Below, piece by piece: positions 17,014-26,732 of a stretch of 64,000 bases of DNA; the stretch's first letter is position 1, and each line of letters begins with the position of its first letter. A program made the translations under genes and the position numbers. The DNA is from Desulfosporosinus sp. Sb-LF (lineage in GTDB: Bacteria; Bacillota; Desulfitobacteriia; Desulfitobacteriales; Desulfitobacteriaceae), in assembly GCF_004766055.1 (NCBI RefSeq), contig NZ_SPQR01000007.1:209776-273775 (forward strand). Reading direction: 5' to 3'. The notes beneath the pieces are model-generated. The model was not told the DNA's origin. It searched no databases and worked only from the letters and a program-made list of their open reading frames with translations.

Positions 17014-19611
17014 ATGTCTTTTGATACCAACCGTTTTACTCAGAAATCCCAGGAAGCAATTACAGACGCCCAAACCAAGGCGGAACGCAACACAAATAGC
17101 CAGGTGGAGCCAGAACATCTGTTGCTCGCCCTTCTAGAGCAAGGCGATGGTGTTGTGCCTCAAGTACTAACTAAATTAGACATAGCAGTTGGCGTACTCA
17201 TCCAAACCACCCGGCAGGAGATTAATCGCTTTCCCCGCATTAGCGGTGGCAACGTACAAATTAGCATTTCTCCTCGTTTGCGGACTGTGTTAGTGGCGGC
17301 CCATGATGAAATGATCCCGTTTGGGGATGAATATGTTAGCACAGAGCATTTATTACTTGCTATTTTCGGAAAATCCGGGGGATCTTCCGAACAAATTCTA
17401 AAACAAGCGGGGCTGACCCGCGAAAAATTGCTACAGGCCTTGCGTGAAATCAGAGGAACCCAACGAGTTACAAGCCCTCATCCTGAAGGCACTTATGCTG
17501 CCCTTGAACAATATGGGCTAAATCTAGTGGAACAAGCGAGGCGCGGACGTCTTGATCCAGTCATTGGTCGTGACGTGGAGATCCGTAGAGTCATTCAGAC
17601 ACTTTCCAGACGTACGAAGAATAACCCCGTTTTGATCGGGGAGCCAGGAGTGGGTAAAACCGCAATCGTCGAAGGATTAGCTCAACGGATTGTCCGCGGA
17701 GATGTTCCTGAAGCAATTAGGGGAAAACAAGTTATTTCCCTGGATATGGGAACCTTAATCGCAGGAGCTAAGTATCGAGGAGAGTTTGAAGAACGCCTAA
17801 AAGCGGTGCTCAAAGAAATCCAAGATCGTGACGATGTGATTTTATTTATTGACGAATTGCATACGGTTGTGGGAGCGGGGGCTGCTGAAGGAGCAATGGA
17901 TGCTAGCAATATGTTAAAACCCATGTTGGCCCGTGGAGAACTCAGTATGCTTGGAGCGACAACATTAGCGGAGTATCGCAAACACATTGAGAAAGATGCT
18001 GCACTGGAACGGCGCTTTCAACCGATCATGGTGGAGGCTCCTAGTGTGGAGGATACCATCTCTATCTTGCGTGGTCTCAAGGAGCGCTATGAAACGCACC
18101 ATGGTGTACGAATTACAGACGGAGCAATCATTGCATCAGCAGTGCTCTCAGATCGTTATATCAGTGATCGTTTTCTCCCCGACAAGGCTATTGATCTTAT
18201 TGATGAAGCGGGAGCACGTATGCGTATGGAAATTACGAGCGATCCTTACGAATTAGATCAAATTAAACGTCGGATGATGCAATTGGAAATTGAACGAGAG
18301 GCTTTAAAAAAAGAAAAAGATGAAGCCAGCAAGGAACGCTTATCAAAAATCGAAGAAGAGTTAGCCAACCTCAAAGAAGAACGTTTTGGGCTGGAAGCTC
18401 AATTGCAAGGTGAACGCGAAACTCTTGCCCGAATTCAACAACTCAAAGAGGAAGTCGACCGCTCACGTAACCTCATGGAGCAAGCCCAACAGCAGTTGGA
18501 TTATAATAAGGCGGCAGAACTTCAGTATGGCATAATCCCGACTCTAGAAAAAGAACTTCAAACCACGGAACAAAAACTGCTTGAAAAGAAAACTACATTG
18601 TTAAAGCAAGAAGTGGTAGAGCAAGATATCGCTGAAATTGTGGCAACGTGGACCCATGTTCCCGTCTCTAAACTCATGGAGAGTGAAATGGAAAAGCTCG
18701 TCAAAATGGAAGAAAGGATACATGAACGTGTAATCGGTCAAGAAGAAGCCGTTCGTGCCGTTGCTGATGCTGTACGACGAGCTCGTGCGGGGTTACAGGA
18801 TCCAAATCGGCCCTTGGGTTCCTTCCTCTTTTTGGGGCCGACAGGCGTTGGGAAAACTGAACTGTCAAGGGCATTGGCTGAATTTCTTTTTGATGACGAA
18901 CAGGCTATGGTTCGAATTGATATGTCAGAGTATATGGAAAAACATACCGTGGCACGCCTAATTGGAGCCCCTCCAGGGTATGTAGGATATGAGGAAGGCG
19001 GGCAACTCACTGAAGCCGTACGTCGTAAACCGTATAGTGTAATCCTCTTCGATGAAATAGAGAAAGCACATAGTGATGTCACGAATGTGCTCTTGCAGCT
19101 CCTCGACGACGGACGGTTAACAGATGGGCAAGGGCGAATGGTAAACTTTAAAAACACGGTTGTCATTTTGACTAGTAATATTGCTAGCCCCGCTATTCAG
19201 GACCTCGCTCGAAGTAACTCACCTCAAGAAGAAGTTCGTTCTATTATAAATGAGGAACTTAGACACCACTTTCGGCCGGAATTTCTAAACCGATTAGATG
19301 AAGTCATTGTCTTCCATCCTCTAGGTCGCGAGCATATCGGAAGAATCGTAGAAATTCAACTTGGACTGTTACGTAAACGCTTAAGTGAACGAAAGCTCAC
19401 GCTAGTATTGACTGATCAAGCCCGTCGACAACTTGCTAATGAGGGGTATGACCCTGTTTATGGGGCAAGACCTCTCAAACGGGTGATCCAACAACGTCTG
19501 CAAAATCCTTTTGCACTTAAACTTCTGCAAGGTGAATTTATGGAAGGGCAACAGATCCAGGTAGATGTAGATGAATTAGGAACTTTTACGTTCTTAAATA
19601 ATAAGAATTAA
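17014..19611 (+). CDS. clpB: ClpB disaggregase
   Basis: The start is ATG 17014, after AAAAGGAG; the frame is open further upstream without an RBS. The 865-aa Hsp100 protein has a double Clp N domain (~1-145), AAA+ 1 with Walker A GEPGVGKT at ~210 and Walker [16 protein letters not shown], and the coiled-coil middle domain (~400-530). AAA+ 2 has GPTGVGKTE at ~608, [11 protein letters not shown] and a C-terminal D2-small domain. No ClpP-binding loop is expected. It threads aggregated proteins with the DnaK/DnaJ system. Confidence 0.97.
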   Translation: MSFDTNRFTQKSQEAITDAQTKAERNTNSQVEPEHLLLALLEQGDGVVPQVLTKLDIAVGVLIQTTRQEINRFPRISGGNVQISISPRLRTVLVAAHDEMIPFGDEYVSTEHLLLAIFGKSGGSSEQILKQAGLTREKLLQALREIRGTQRVTSPHPEGTYAALEQYGLNLVEQARRGRLDPVIGRDVEIRRVIQTLSRRTKNNPVLIGEPGVGKTAIVEGLAQRIVRGDVPEAIRGKQVISLDMGTLIAGAKYRGEFEERLKAVLKEIQDRDDVILFIDELHTVVGAGAAEGAMDASNMLKPMLARGELSMLGATTLAEYRKHIEKDAALERRFQPIMVEAPSVEDTISILRGLKERYETHHGVRITDGAIIASAVLSDRYISDRFLPDKAIDLIDEAGARMRMEITSDPYELDQIKRRMMQLEIEREALKKEKDEASKERLSKIEEELANLKEERFGLEAQLQGERETLARIQQLKEEVDRSRNLMEQAQQQLDYNKAAELQYGIIPTLEKELQTTEQKLLEKKTTLLKQEVVEQDIAEIVATWTHVPVSKLMESEMEKLVKMEERIHERVIGQEEAVRAVADAVRRARAGLQDPNRPLGSFLFLGPTGVGKTELSRALAEFLFDDEQAMVRIDMSEYMEKHTVARLIGAPPGYVGYEEGGQLTEAVRRKPYSVILFDEIEKAHSDVTNVLLQLLDDGRLTDGQGRMVNFKNTVVILTSNIASPAIQDLARSNSPQEEVRSIINEELRHHFRPEFLNRLDEVIVFHPLGREHIGRIVEIQLGLLRKRLSERKLTLVLTDQARRQLANEGYDPVYGARPLKRVIQQRLQNPFALKLLQGEFMEGQQIQVDVDELGTFTFLNNKN

Positions 19612-19660
19612 GAGTGCCAAGTTAACCCATTAATAAATAATTTAAACAGGAAAGAGATTG

Positions 19661-19697
19661 AAAAAGAGCCGGGGAAAGGCCCCCGACTCTCTTTTTG
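19661..19697 (+). terminator. clpB terminator
   Basis: AGAGCCGGGG (19665-19674) pairs with CCCCGACTCT (19681-19690) with one mismatch, flanked by an A-run and followed by CTTTTTG. It ends the stress operon. Confidence 0.8.
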
Positions 19698-19799
19698 TAT
19701 GCTTTAACGAACGTTGAGTTTTATAAAACTTCCTTATCGTCACAACTGAATGTATAATGTACTCACATAATCTTAAATCATAGTAGGGGGAAAAATTAA

Positions 19800-20204
19800 G
19801 TGTCCGATAAAAAACCGATCTATTTCCCTGTTTGGCAACAACAAAAAGGGGAAGGACGTTGTCAAATTTCCTTAACACTTATGGACACCAGCAACGGCAT
19901 TCAAGGCCTTTTGATAGGCGGTGAGAAGCCGCATATTGGTGGGGTAGTTCTGGCCCTCCCACGCCCAAGCCTTCGTGGCGATGGGTGGAGCACCGATGTC
20001 TACATAATGCCAGTTCCGGGGCATAAAGATGTTGATGTAGCCCGAACGGTTGCTGAAACGCTGGCTCGAGAACTTCGATTTCCAGTGGCTATAACAGCTG
20101 GAATTCACTCTGAACAACTTTGTCCAGAGGAATTAAAAGAAATCATTAGTCATTGCAATACTCTAACTCAAACAGCCCTGGCCTCCTTGAATTCAAAGAA
20201 TTGA
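19800..20204 (+). CDS. LpdD-like protein (UbiD decarboxylase partner)
   Basis: This 134-aa protein has a GTG start 9-10 bases after GGGGG. It carries the pattern of the small LpdD family found with UbiD-type decarboxylases: IGGEKPHIGGVVLALPRPS, then VPGHKDVDVARTVAETLAREL and a C-terminal helix. LpdD-like proteins are described as accessory/prenylated-flavin handling subunits of gallate-type decarboxylases. The ubiD-like gene starts only 9 bases after its stop, which supports the assignment. Identity is by pattern and context, so only moderately sure. Confidence 0.7.
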   Translation: MSDKKPIYFPVWQQQKGEGRCQISLTLMDTSNGIQGLLIGGEKPHIGGVVLALPRPSLRGDGWSTDVYIMPVPGHKDVDVARTVAETLARELRFPVAITAGIHSEQLCPEELKEIISHCNTLTQTALASLNSKN

Positions 20205-20213
20205 GGTGAAACA

Positions 20214-21986
20214 ATGCACGCAAATTTACGCCATTTTATAGAGACTTTACGACGGGAGAACCAAATTGTTGAGATTGACGCTGAAATTGACCCTTACCTA
20301 GAGCTGGCAGAGATTCATCGTCGTGTTATTGAGGAAGAAGGTCCAGCCCTATTTTTCAAGCGAGTTAAAGGCAGCGATTTTCCCGTCATCACTAATTTGT
20401 TTGGAACACGTCGTCGCGTTGACCTGGCCATTGGACCGAAACCAGAGAAAATAGTAGAGGATGCCGTTTCTGCTCTGCATCGCTTACTTCCACCAAAACC
20501 TTCCGTACTTTGGCAAGAAAGGGACTGGATGTTTTCCTTGGCAAAAAGTGGACTTCGTACCGTAAATCCGAAGAATGCACCAGTCCTTGAGATACAAGAT
20601 CGCGTAGTGGATTTGACTCGACTTCCGGTACTCACCAGCTGGCCAGAAGATGGTGGCCCGTTCGTCACATTGCCCTTAGTTTATACAGAGCACCCTTTGA
20701 CTGGAGAACATAATCTAGGAATGTATCGTATTCAAATCTATGGTCCAGACCAGACAGGAATACACTGGCAGATTCATAAGGGTGGAGGATTTCACTATTA
20801 TGAAGCAGAACGTTTGGGAAAAGCTCTTCCATTGACCCTTTTCTTAGGGGGTCCTCCTGCTCTGATCCTCTCTGCTATAGCTCCGCTCCCGGAAATGCTA
20901 CCAGAACTTATTTTTACTTCTTTTTTAATGGGGGAAAAACTTTCTAGAGTTAAGCTTCCTACTCATCCACATGCTCTCATTGCAGAAGCGGAGTTTGCCA
21001 TCTGCGGAACAGTGCCCGCTCACGTTCGCAAGCCAGAGGGGCCTTTTGGAGATCATTATGGCTATTATTCTCTAGCTCATGATTTCCCGGTTTTCAACCC
21101 GCATACTGTTTATCATCGGCGCGATGCAATTTACCCCGCTACAATTGTAGGGAAACCCCGTCAGGAAGACTATTTTATAGGAGAATATTTGCAGTCCTTG
21201 TTGTCCCCTATGTTTCCAGTAGTTATGCCTGGCGTTAAGGCGCTCTGGACGTATGCTGAAACTGGTTTTCACGCTCTGGCAGCTGCTATTGTAAGGGAAA
21301 GTTATCAGCGTGAGGCCTTAGCCCATGCTTTCCGAATCCTTGGCGAAGGGCAACTTACGTTAACGAAGTTTTTGATCCTTACCGACGTCATTCTTGATTT
21401 ACAAGATTTTAGAGCCCTATTGGAAACTGTGTTGGCTCGCTTCGAACCGGAGACAGATCTTCTAATCCTCAATGAAACGTCTATGGATACCTTGGACTAT
21501 ACAGGTCGACGTCTTAATCATGGAAGTAAGGCTATAATGCTTGGTTTAGGAACTCCTAAACGGGACTTGCCTCGGCATATCGAGGGGGCGACACTTCCAG
21601 GAATAAAAGGTATATTGCCCTTTTGTGCTGGGTGTCTGTTATTAGAGGCTCCTTCGTATAATATTACTCCAGAGCTTGCTACGGAGGTGTTGAAGCATCT
21701 TCAGGATGAAACGTTTTGGAATTGGCCCCTGGCGATTTTGGTTGATGACCTCGCCCTTGCCTTAGAATCAACTGGTTTTCTCTGGCAAGTCTTTACCCGT
21801 TTCGACCCAACTTATGATATCTATGCTACGACTGAAGTGCACCAGCATCGATTGAAATATCATGGTCCAATCCTGATTGATGCGCGGATGAAACCGGGTT
21901 ACCCCGGAGAAGTACTTCCTAACGAGGCGACCGTTAAACTCGTTGACCAGCGATGGCAGGAGTATGGCGTTATTCTTGGTGCTTGA
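20214..21986 (+). CDS. UbiD family decarboxylase
   Basis: This 590-aa enzyme of the prenylated-FMN-dependent reversible decarboxylase family starts at an ATG after GAGGTG. The N-terminal LRHFIETLRRENQIVEID and the central GMYRIQIYGPDQTGIHWQIHK are typical UbiD stretches. The family needs UbiX to make its cofactor; no ubiX is in this window. Substrates may be aromatic or polyprenyl acids, including a menaquinone precursor, but the sequence does not settle this. Confidence 0.88.
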   Translation: MHANLRHFIETLRRENQIVEIDAEIDPYLELAEIHRRVIEEEGPALFFKRVKGSDFPVITNLFGTRRRVDLAIGPKPEKIVEDAVSALHRLLPPKPSVLWQERDWMFSLAKSGLRTVNPKNAPVLEIQDRVVDLTRLPVLTSWPEDGGPFVTLPLVYTEHPLTGEHNLGMYRIQIYGPDQTGIHWQIHKGGGFHYYEAERLGKALPLTLFLGGPPALILSAIAPLPEMLPELIFTSFLMGEKLSRVKLPTHPHALIAEAEFAICGTVPAHVRKPEGPFGDHYGYYSLAHDFPVFNPHTVYHRRDAIYPATIVGKPRQEDYFIGEYLQSLLSPMFPVVMPGVKALWTYAETGFHALAAAIVRESYQREALAHAFRILGEGQLTLTKFLILTDVILDLQDFRALLETVLARFEPETDLLILNETSMDTLDYTGRRLNHGSKAIMLGLGTPKRDLPRHIEGATLPGIKGILPFCAGCLLLEAPSYNITPELATEVLKHLQDETFWNWPLAILVDDLALALESTGFLWQVFTRFDPTYDIYATTEVHQHRLKYHGPILIDARMKPGYPGEVLPNEATVKLVDQRWQEYGVILGA

Positions 21987-22003
21987 AAAGGAGTGGTGCA
22001 GAG

Positions 22004-22384
22004 ATGATTGGGGAAAACTGGAGTTTCCTTTGCGGCGTTTCGCAGGACCTTGAGGCAGATATTATCATCGGTCTTCTTAAACAGGAGGCCATACCGGCTA
22101 TTAAACAATACCCGGAAGCCGGGGGATTCCTAAAAATTGCCTATGGGTTAACAACAGGTGTGGATCTCTATGTCCCTAAAGAATCTCGACATACGGCACT
22201 TCAACTGATCGAGGAGTCCGTAGAGATCCCTTTTGACAATGAAGAAGGGCATGAAAAAGAGGTCGAATCGATGCATAATGCATTGGTTTCGACCTCTTTT
22301 CGAACTTCCCATAGCCTTTTTTGGACCATAGTATGTGTGGTACTCGTACTTGTAACCTTTGTTTATTATTACTACCTTCTATAA
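22004..22384 (+). CDS. DUF2007-like protein with C-terminal membrane anchor
   Basis: The start is ATG 22004, 10 bases after AAAAGGAG; the frame extends upstream into the ubiD-like gene without an RBS. The 126-aa protein has an N-terminal domain resembling DUF2007 (two-beta/one-alpha: WSFLCGVSQDLEADIIIGLL, then VDLYVPKESRHTALQLIEE). One C-terminal membrane helix (~105-125) anchors it. DUF2007 is loosely linked to signalling; function is unknown. It lies 17 bases after the ubiD-like gene and overlaps the convergent divIVA-like gene by 6 bases. Confidence 0.7.
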   Translation: MIGENWSFLCGVSQDLEADIIIGLLKQEAIPAIKQYPEAGGFLKIAYGLTTGVDLYVPKESRHTALQLIEESVEIPFDNEEGHEKEVESMHNALVSTSFRTSHSLFWTIVCVVLVLVTFVYYYYLL

Positions 22385-22882
22385 GGGCCCGAGTAACTCT
22401 TTGACCATTTCTAAATATAGTACAGCTTGATCAACTTGACTTTGAATTTTTTCCTTTTGTTCAGCCAATTCTTGCAAGTGTTCTTCGACTTGGATAATTT
22501 CCGCCCTTTTTTCATTGAGCATTGTTTCTGCATCGATTTCTTTCGATTCTGCAATACGAGTTGCTTCGCTAAGTAATGCTTCACTTTCATGCCGGGCAGA
22601 TTGCATAAGTTCGTCGGCCTGTTTTGAAGCTTCATCTTTAACTTGGTTAGCAATTCTTTGCGCGCTTAATAGAGCATCGCGTAGGTCATTTTCAATCTGT
22701 TCATAGTTTTTGAGGCGATTTCCCCATTCTGAGTTTTGTTCCCTTAAACTGTTTATTTGCAAGCGCAGCTCTTTATTAGCGGCATTAGCTTCAGATAATT
22801 GACGATCTGTCTCTGTCCACGCTTGGTCGACAGCTTCCGGATCATATCCACGGATAACTCGTTTGAAATCTGGCGTTTCCAA
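22379..22882 (-). CDS. DivIVA domain coiled-coil protein
   Basis: The TTG start at 22882 lies 7 bases after AAAAGGGGG; the frame is open further upstream without an RBS. The 167-aa protein begins METPDFKRVIRGYDPEAVD, the DivIVA membrane-binding N-terminal motif. A long coiled coil follows, rich in Gln, Glu and Lys, to residue ~160. DivIVA/GpsB-like proteins recognise curved membrane at poles and septa and recruit division or wall partners. It is shorter than the main DivIVA and is probably a paralog. A TTGGAC/TATATT promoter lies at 22912-22939 on this strand. Confidence 0.88.
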   Translation of the reverse strand: METPDFKRVIRGYDPEAVDQAWTETDRQLSEANAANKELRLQINSLREQNSEWGNRLKNYEQIENDLRDALLSAQRIANQVKDEASKQADELMQSARHESEALLSEATRIAESKEIDAETMLNEKRAEIIQVEEHLQELAEQKEKIQSQVDQAVLYLEMVKELLGPL

Positions 22883-22941
22883 TTCGTAGCCCCCTTTTCT
22901 GATATTCCGTAAATATACTCTACCATTTTCTATGTCCAACG

Positions 22942-22987
22942 TGAAGTACAATCAGTCCTAAATTTGAAGTACAATCAGTCCTAAATT
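22942..22987. repeat. perfect 23-bp tandem duplication
   Basis: Two identical 23-base units (22942-22964, 22965-22987) share the core AAGTACAATCAGTCCTAA. They lie between the divergent divIVA-like gene and the small coat-like genes, just upstream of the divIVA-side promoter. This may be an operator duplicated by slippage. Confidence 0.85.
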
Positions 22988-23093
22988 TGATAACGTAGAT
23001 AAGCTTTTTTAGGGGCTTTAAAAGTTAATGACCATGAATAATTTGTGATCATTTTACACATCCTGAAACTGTTATTAAAAAGGAGGGATATAG

Positions 23094-23303
23094 ATGCAAC
23101 TCAATGATATGGAAATGAAGAAAGTTCTAGACCAAGGTATGTTAACTAGAAGTCTTATCGAAACTGAAACGGCTATGAAAAAGTGCCAAATGTATAACGA
23201 GATGGCAAAAGATGCAGCTGTTAAGGGATTCTTTAAAGAACAAGCAAAAGGTTTAGAAAACGTAATGGGTTATTTTAACAAAGGAATGTCAGAACTACAA
23301 TAG
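23094..23303 (+). CDS. small CotF-like spore coat protein candidate (69 aa)
   Basis: A strong AAGGAGGG precedes the ATG. The helical, Met- and Lys-rich protein reads MQLNDMEMKKVLDQGMLTRS and ends NVMGYFNKGMSELQ. It resembles one half of CotF/ferritin-like coat proteins, which are often split into small tandem genes in Clostridia. A sporulation-type promoter is possible (TGAATA at 23035-23040, 18 bases, CATCCT) but weak. It is followed 16 bases later by a second such gene. Confidence 0.65.
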   Translation: MQLNDMEMKKVLDQGMLTRSLIETETAMKKCQMYNEMAKDAAVKGFFKEQAKGLENVMGYFNKGMSELQ

Positions 23304-23319
23304 AAAGGGGGCTTCGCAA

Positions 23320-23517
23320 ATGAGCCAATTTACAGATTTAGATATGTTGTATGATTATGAAAAAGACGCTGCGAGTGCCGCAATGGGATACATGACACTA
23401 GCAACACGTGCCCATCATGGAGATTTGAGACAGATATACCTACGTTTAGCCAACGAAGCGACCAATGCCCATAGTAAGGTCAGCAAGTTGATTAACCAAA
23501 GTGGCGGAATTGCATAA
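23320..23517 (+). CDS. small CotF-like spore coat protein candidate (65 aa)
   Basis: RBS GAAAGGGGG precedes the ATG. The sequence DMLYDYEKDAASAAMGYMTL and the helical remainder ending KVSKLINQSGG fit the second helical pair of a CotF-like protein. Together with the preceding gene it could make a four-helix bundle from two chains. The assignment rests on helical pattern and pairing, so it is tentative. A terminator follows immediately. Confidence 0.65.
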   Translation: MSQFTDLDMLYDYEKDAASAAMGYMTLATRAHHGDLRQIYLRLANEATNAHSKVSKLINQSGGIA

Positions 23518-23527
23518 AGTAGCGTTT

Positions 23528-23568
23528 AAAAGAAGAACTGGGAACCATTTGTTCCCAGTTCTTCTTTT
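23528..23568. terminator. bidirectional terminator
   Basis: A perfect 18-bp stem (23528-23545 with 23551-23568) has a 5-base loop, an A-run on one side and a T-run on the other. It serves the coat-like genes on the plus strand and the converging membrane-protein gene on the minus strand, whose stop codon lies at its edge. Confidence 0.9.
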
Positions 23569-24094
23569 ATTTCCACCATCCCGAGGTCATACTATCTGTA
23601 ATTTGACTGAAAGCATAGATAGTAGACTCATTAATACGGAACGTTTGTTGGCCAAAACGAACAATACTCTTTGCAGGGTAATATTGTAGAGTATAGTCCT
23701 CCTCAGTATGGTAGCGGGAAGGTGCTCGATGCAATGTAAAGTACAGTTTTTTTTGAGATTCTAGTGTGCCTAAATCTTGGTCAGATGAGAGGGCAGTCGC
23801 ACGCTGTAAGTTTTGCAGTAAATCCTGGATCTTTCCTTCGTTGATGTAGTAATATGGATGAAAAGGATCATCCGAATTCAGTATTCCCACCTTATTAATT
23901 GCATGAGGACGAAGCTCTCGATTGGGAATATTGAGCGTGCTGAAAGGATCAAGCCAACTTTCTTGATAAACAGGAGGCCCCAAAAGGCTAATAGCGATAA
24001 TAAACAGGGCTCCTATACTAAGAGAGATTTTATGGGTCTTTAACCTTGATAGGCGCATTCGCCAAGAAAAAACAAGGCTAGAAAATGAAAGCAT
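23567..24094 (-). CDS. single-pass membrane protein, unknown, paired with sigma factor
   Basis: The start ATG 24094 follows GAGGAGG by 6 bases; the frame is open 33 bases further upstream without an RBS. The 175-aa protein has a short basic N-terminus, one membrane helix (ISLSIGALFIIAISLLG, ~24-41) and a ~130-aa outer domain with no motif I recognise. It lies 64 bases after the SigH-like gene on the same strand. That spacing suggests an operon and perhaps a regulatory or sensory partner. No Cys or peptidase motif is seen. Confidence 0.7.
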   Translation of the reverse strand: MLSFSSLVFSWRMRLSRLKTHKISLSIGALFIIAISLLGPPVYQESWLDPFSTLNIPNRELRPHAINKVGILNSDDPFHPYYYINEGKIQDLLQNLQRATALSSDQDLGTLESQKKLYFTLHRAPSRYHTEEDYTLQYYPAKSIVRFGQQTFRINESTIYAFSQITDSMTSGWWK

Positions 24095-24158
24095 CAGCAG
24101 CCTCCTCAAGTCCGCAAATAAATTCACTAATAGTAAGTAATCGAACTAATTGGTGAAT

Positions 24159-24779
24159 TTAACCAGCTGCTTGGCGCGAACGATACAGTACTGTTTTATG
24201 TCGAATCCGTTGGATTGCATTATCTAGAGATTTCGGATGAAGCCCCAAGTGCTTGGACACTTCACGTTGTTTAAATCCTTGAATAAAATAATGTTCAAAC
24301 ACCCTGCGTTCAAGACTCGAAAATTTTTGATTTAAGCCTTGTATCATTGAATGGGCTTCATCATTGGCGATGACCATCAAGGCAGGATCCTCGGCATTGG
24401 GTAAAAGTTCTAAGAAACTTCTTTCTTCTAATTCTGATATCACATTGTTGAGGGAATAAGCTTCATTTAAATTGACATGTTTTTGGCGCGTGTACTTACG
24501 TAAGCAATCAATGAGTTTGCGTTTAACAACCATTCTTAAAAAATGAAGAAAGGGAATATCTAATTTTTCGTCATACGATAAGACAGCTCTGTAAATAGCG
24601 ATTCGCCCTTCTTGGATTAGGTCATCATAATCTGCTCGAGGTAAAAAATATTTACTAGCAATCATACGAACCTCAGGTTCATAATGTTGTATGATTTCAT
24701 TTAATGCTTCTTCATTACCTGAGCGCGCTGCTTCAAGCATGGTCGCTTCCTTATCCAGGGCGTTGATGTTCGAAGTCAT
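24159..24779 (-). CDS. SigH-like RNA polymerase sigma factor
   Basis: The start ATG 24779 lies 9 bases after AAGGAG. The 206-aa protein has sigma region 2 (SKYFLPRADYDDLIQEGRIA and PFLHFLRMVVKRKLIDCLRK) and region 4 with a helix-turn-helix (LERRVFEHYFIQGFKQREVS). The 'YFLP-AD-DDLIQEG' core is closest to SigH (Spo0H), the transition-state and sporulation sigma. The divergence and the neighbours suggest a paralog rather than the main spo0H, which normally sits near the rplK-secE-nusG region. Confidence 0.85.
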   Translation of the reverse strand: MTSNINALDKEATMLEAARSGNEEALNEIIQHYEPEVRMIASKYFLPRADYDDLIQEGRIAIYRAVLSYDEKLDIPFLHFLRMVVKRKLIDCLRKYTRQKHVNLNEAYSLNNVISELEERSFLELLPNAEDPALMVIANDEAHSMIQGLNQKFSSLERRVFEHYFIQGFKQREVSKHLGLHPKSLDNAIQRIRHKTVLYRSRQAAG

Positions 24780-24923
24780 TGCACTCAACTCCTTGTCAAT
24801 TAATAGACACATTACCTATATGAGTCTAATCAAAATTATGTCTTTTGACAAGGAGTACTTTGTGGACAATTCGCCAAATCTTGCTATTAATTATAGTTAG
24901 TAAGAAAAAACCCAATTGAAACG

Positions 24924-25385
24924 TTAGAAGGATTTAAGCAAATTTGCGGTTTCAATCGCAGTCATAGCAGCGTCAAAGCCCTTATTTCCAGCCTTTGTTC
25001 CTGCTCGTTCAATTGCTTGTTCAATACTGTCGGTGGCTATAACGCCGAAAATAACAGGAACTCCAGTTTGTAAGCCTACTTGGGCGATTCCTTTACTAAC
25101 CTCATTGCTGACAAGGTCAAAATGAGGTGTAGCGCCACGAATAACGGCACCCAGACAAATGACTGCATCATAGCGTTTAGAAAGGGCCATTTTTTGGGCT
25201 ACTAGCGGAATTTCGAAAGCACCAGGTACCCAGGCTAGTTCAATATCGTCGTCCAGAGCCCCATGTCGGCGTAGTGCATCCATTGCCCCACCTACTAATT
25301 TACTGGTGATAAATTCATTGAAACGTGCTGCGATAATTCCAATCTTGAGTCCTTGGGAAATTAGATTTCCTTCATAAGTTTTCAT
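24924..25385 (-). CDS. ribH: 6,7-dimethyl-8-ribityllumazine synthase
   Basis: This 153-aa enzyme joins 5-amino-6-ribitylamino-uracil and dihydroxybutanone phosphate to give lumazine, the last but one step to riboflavin. Motifs: [42 protein letters not shown] with the catalytic His, and a C-terminal GTKAGNKG. It is the last gene of the ribD-ribE-ribBA-ribH operon controlled by the FMN riboswitch. Confidence 0.96.
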   Translation of the reverse strand: MKTYEGNLISQGLKIGIIAARFNEFITSKLVGGAMDALRRHGALDDDIELAWVPGAFEIPLVAQKMALSKRYDAVICLGAVIRGATPHFDLVSNEVSKGIAQVGLQTGVPVIFGVIATDSIEQAIERAGTKAGNKGFDAAMTAIETANLLKSF

Positions 25386-25452
25386 GATAACATCCTTTCT
25401 TCATTTCGGCATTAATATTTAAAATGTATTTGAAATAAAGTGGTTAAGTTTA

Positions 25453-26655
25453 TTATTGAACACTTGTTAAATAATGTCCCATTTTTTGTTTCTTTGTGCA
25501 AAGATATTTTGAATTTTCGGGTTTGGAAGGAGTCTCCAATGGAACACGTTCCACGACATTCAAACCATACCCTTCGAGGCCAACGATTTTTCGTGGATTA
25601 TTGGTCATTAGACGCACTTTTGATATTCCGAGATCTTCCAAAATTTGAGCACCTACACCATAGTCACGTAGGTCTTCCTGAAATCCTAAGGCTAAGTTGG
25701 CTTCAACGGTGTCTTTTCCTTCTTCTTGAAGTTTATAGGCTTTAAGTTTATTCAATAAGCCAATTCCTCGGCCTTCCTGGCGCATATAGAGTAGTACACC
25801 GCGACCTTCATGTTCGATATCCTCCAAAGCAGCACTCAATTGATCACCGCAGTCACAGCGTTTGGAATGGAAAACATCGCCAGTCAAACATTCTGAGTGA
25901 ACCCTGACAAGCACCGGAGCCCCATCATCAACTTTTCCTTTAACTATTGCTAGGTGTTCTTTTTGATCGATAATACTGAGATAGCCAACGGCACTAAAAT
26001 CACCAAATTCGGTAGGAAGATTGATACTTTCGACCCTTTCAATCAGTTTTTCCGATCGGCGTCGATAACTAATCAGATCTTTAAGGGTTATGATTTTAAG
26101 ATTATGTTTTTCCACAAAAAGAAGCAAGTCAGGTACTCTGGCCATAGTCCCGTCTTCATTCATAATCTCGCATATTAGGCCTGTTGGTTGAAGACCAGCA
26201 AGACGTGCTAAATCTACCGAGCCTTCCGTATGGCCCGCTCGAACCAAAACTCCACCTTCTCGGGCTTTAAGGGGAAAGATATGTCCAGGACGATGTAAAG
26301 CAGTCGGTTCACTGTGAGGGTCAGCCAAAATTTTGACGGTGGCTGCGCGTTCAAATGCAGAGATTCCAGTAGAGCTTGTAACTGCATCAACGCTGACCGT
26401 AAAGGCAGTTCCATGTGGGTCAGTATTTACGGTTACCATCGGTTCAAGTTTCAAGGCATGAATTCGATCCGCTGTCATGGGAACGCAAATGAGCCCTCGC
26501 CCATAGGTTGCCATGAAATTAATTGCTTCTGGGGTTGCCATCTCAGCAGCCATGAGCAGATCCCCTTCATTTTCACGATCCTCATCATCAACCATGACAA
26601 TCATCTTACCTTGTCGAATATCTTCTAAGGCTTCTTCAACTGTATTAAATGACAT
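25453..26655 (-). CDS. ribBA: bifunctional DHBP synthase / GTP cyclohydrolase II
   Basis: The start ATG 26655 lies 8 bases after AAAGGAG; a GTG 9 bases earlier overlaps the RBS. The 400-aa enzyme starts both arms of riboflavin synthesis. Residues ~1-200 are dihydroxybutanone-phosphate synthase ([25 protein letters not shown]). Residues ~205-400 are GTP cyclohydrolase II with Zn ligands in [15 protein letters not shown] and the RQEGRGIGL motif. Both halves look intact. Confidence 0.96.
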   Translation of the reverse strand: MSFNTVEEALEDIRQGKMIVMVDDEDRENEGDLLMAAEMATPEAINFMATYGRGLICVPMTADRIHALKLEPMVTVNTDPHGTAFTVSVDAVTSSTGISAFERAATVKILADPHSEPTALHRPGHIFPLKAREGGVLVRAGHTEGSVDLARLAGLQPTGLICEIMNEDGTMARVPDLLLFVEKHNLKIITLKDLISYRRRSEKLIERVESINLPTEFGDFSAVGYLSIIDQKEHLAIVKGKVDDGAPVLVRVHSECLTGDVFHSKRCDCGDQLSAALEDIEHEGRGVLLYMRQEGRGIGLLNKLKAYKLQEEGKDTVEANLALGFQEDLRDYGVGAQILEDLGISKVRLMTNNPRKIVGLEGYGLNVVERVPLETPSKPENSKYLCTKKQKMGHYLTSVQ

Positions 26656-26732
26656 GTCTTTCACTCCTTTAAACTAATTAAATTATTAAACATCCGTTTT
26701 CTCCATGCTCATTTTTGATCTTAAAGCAAGCA

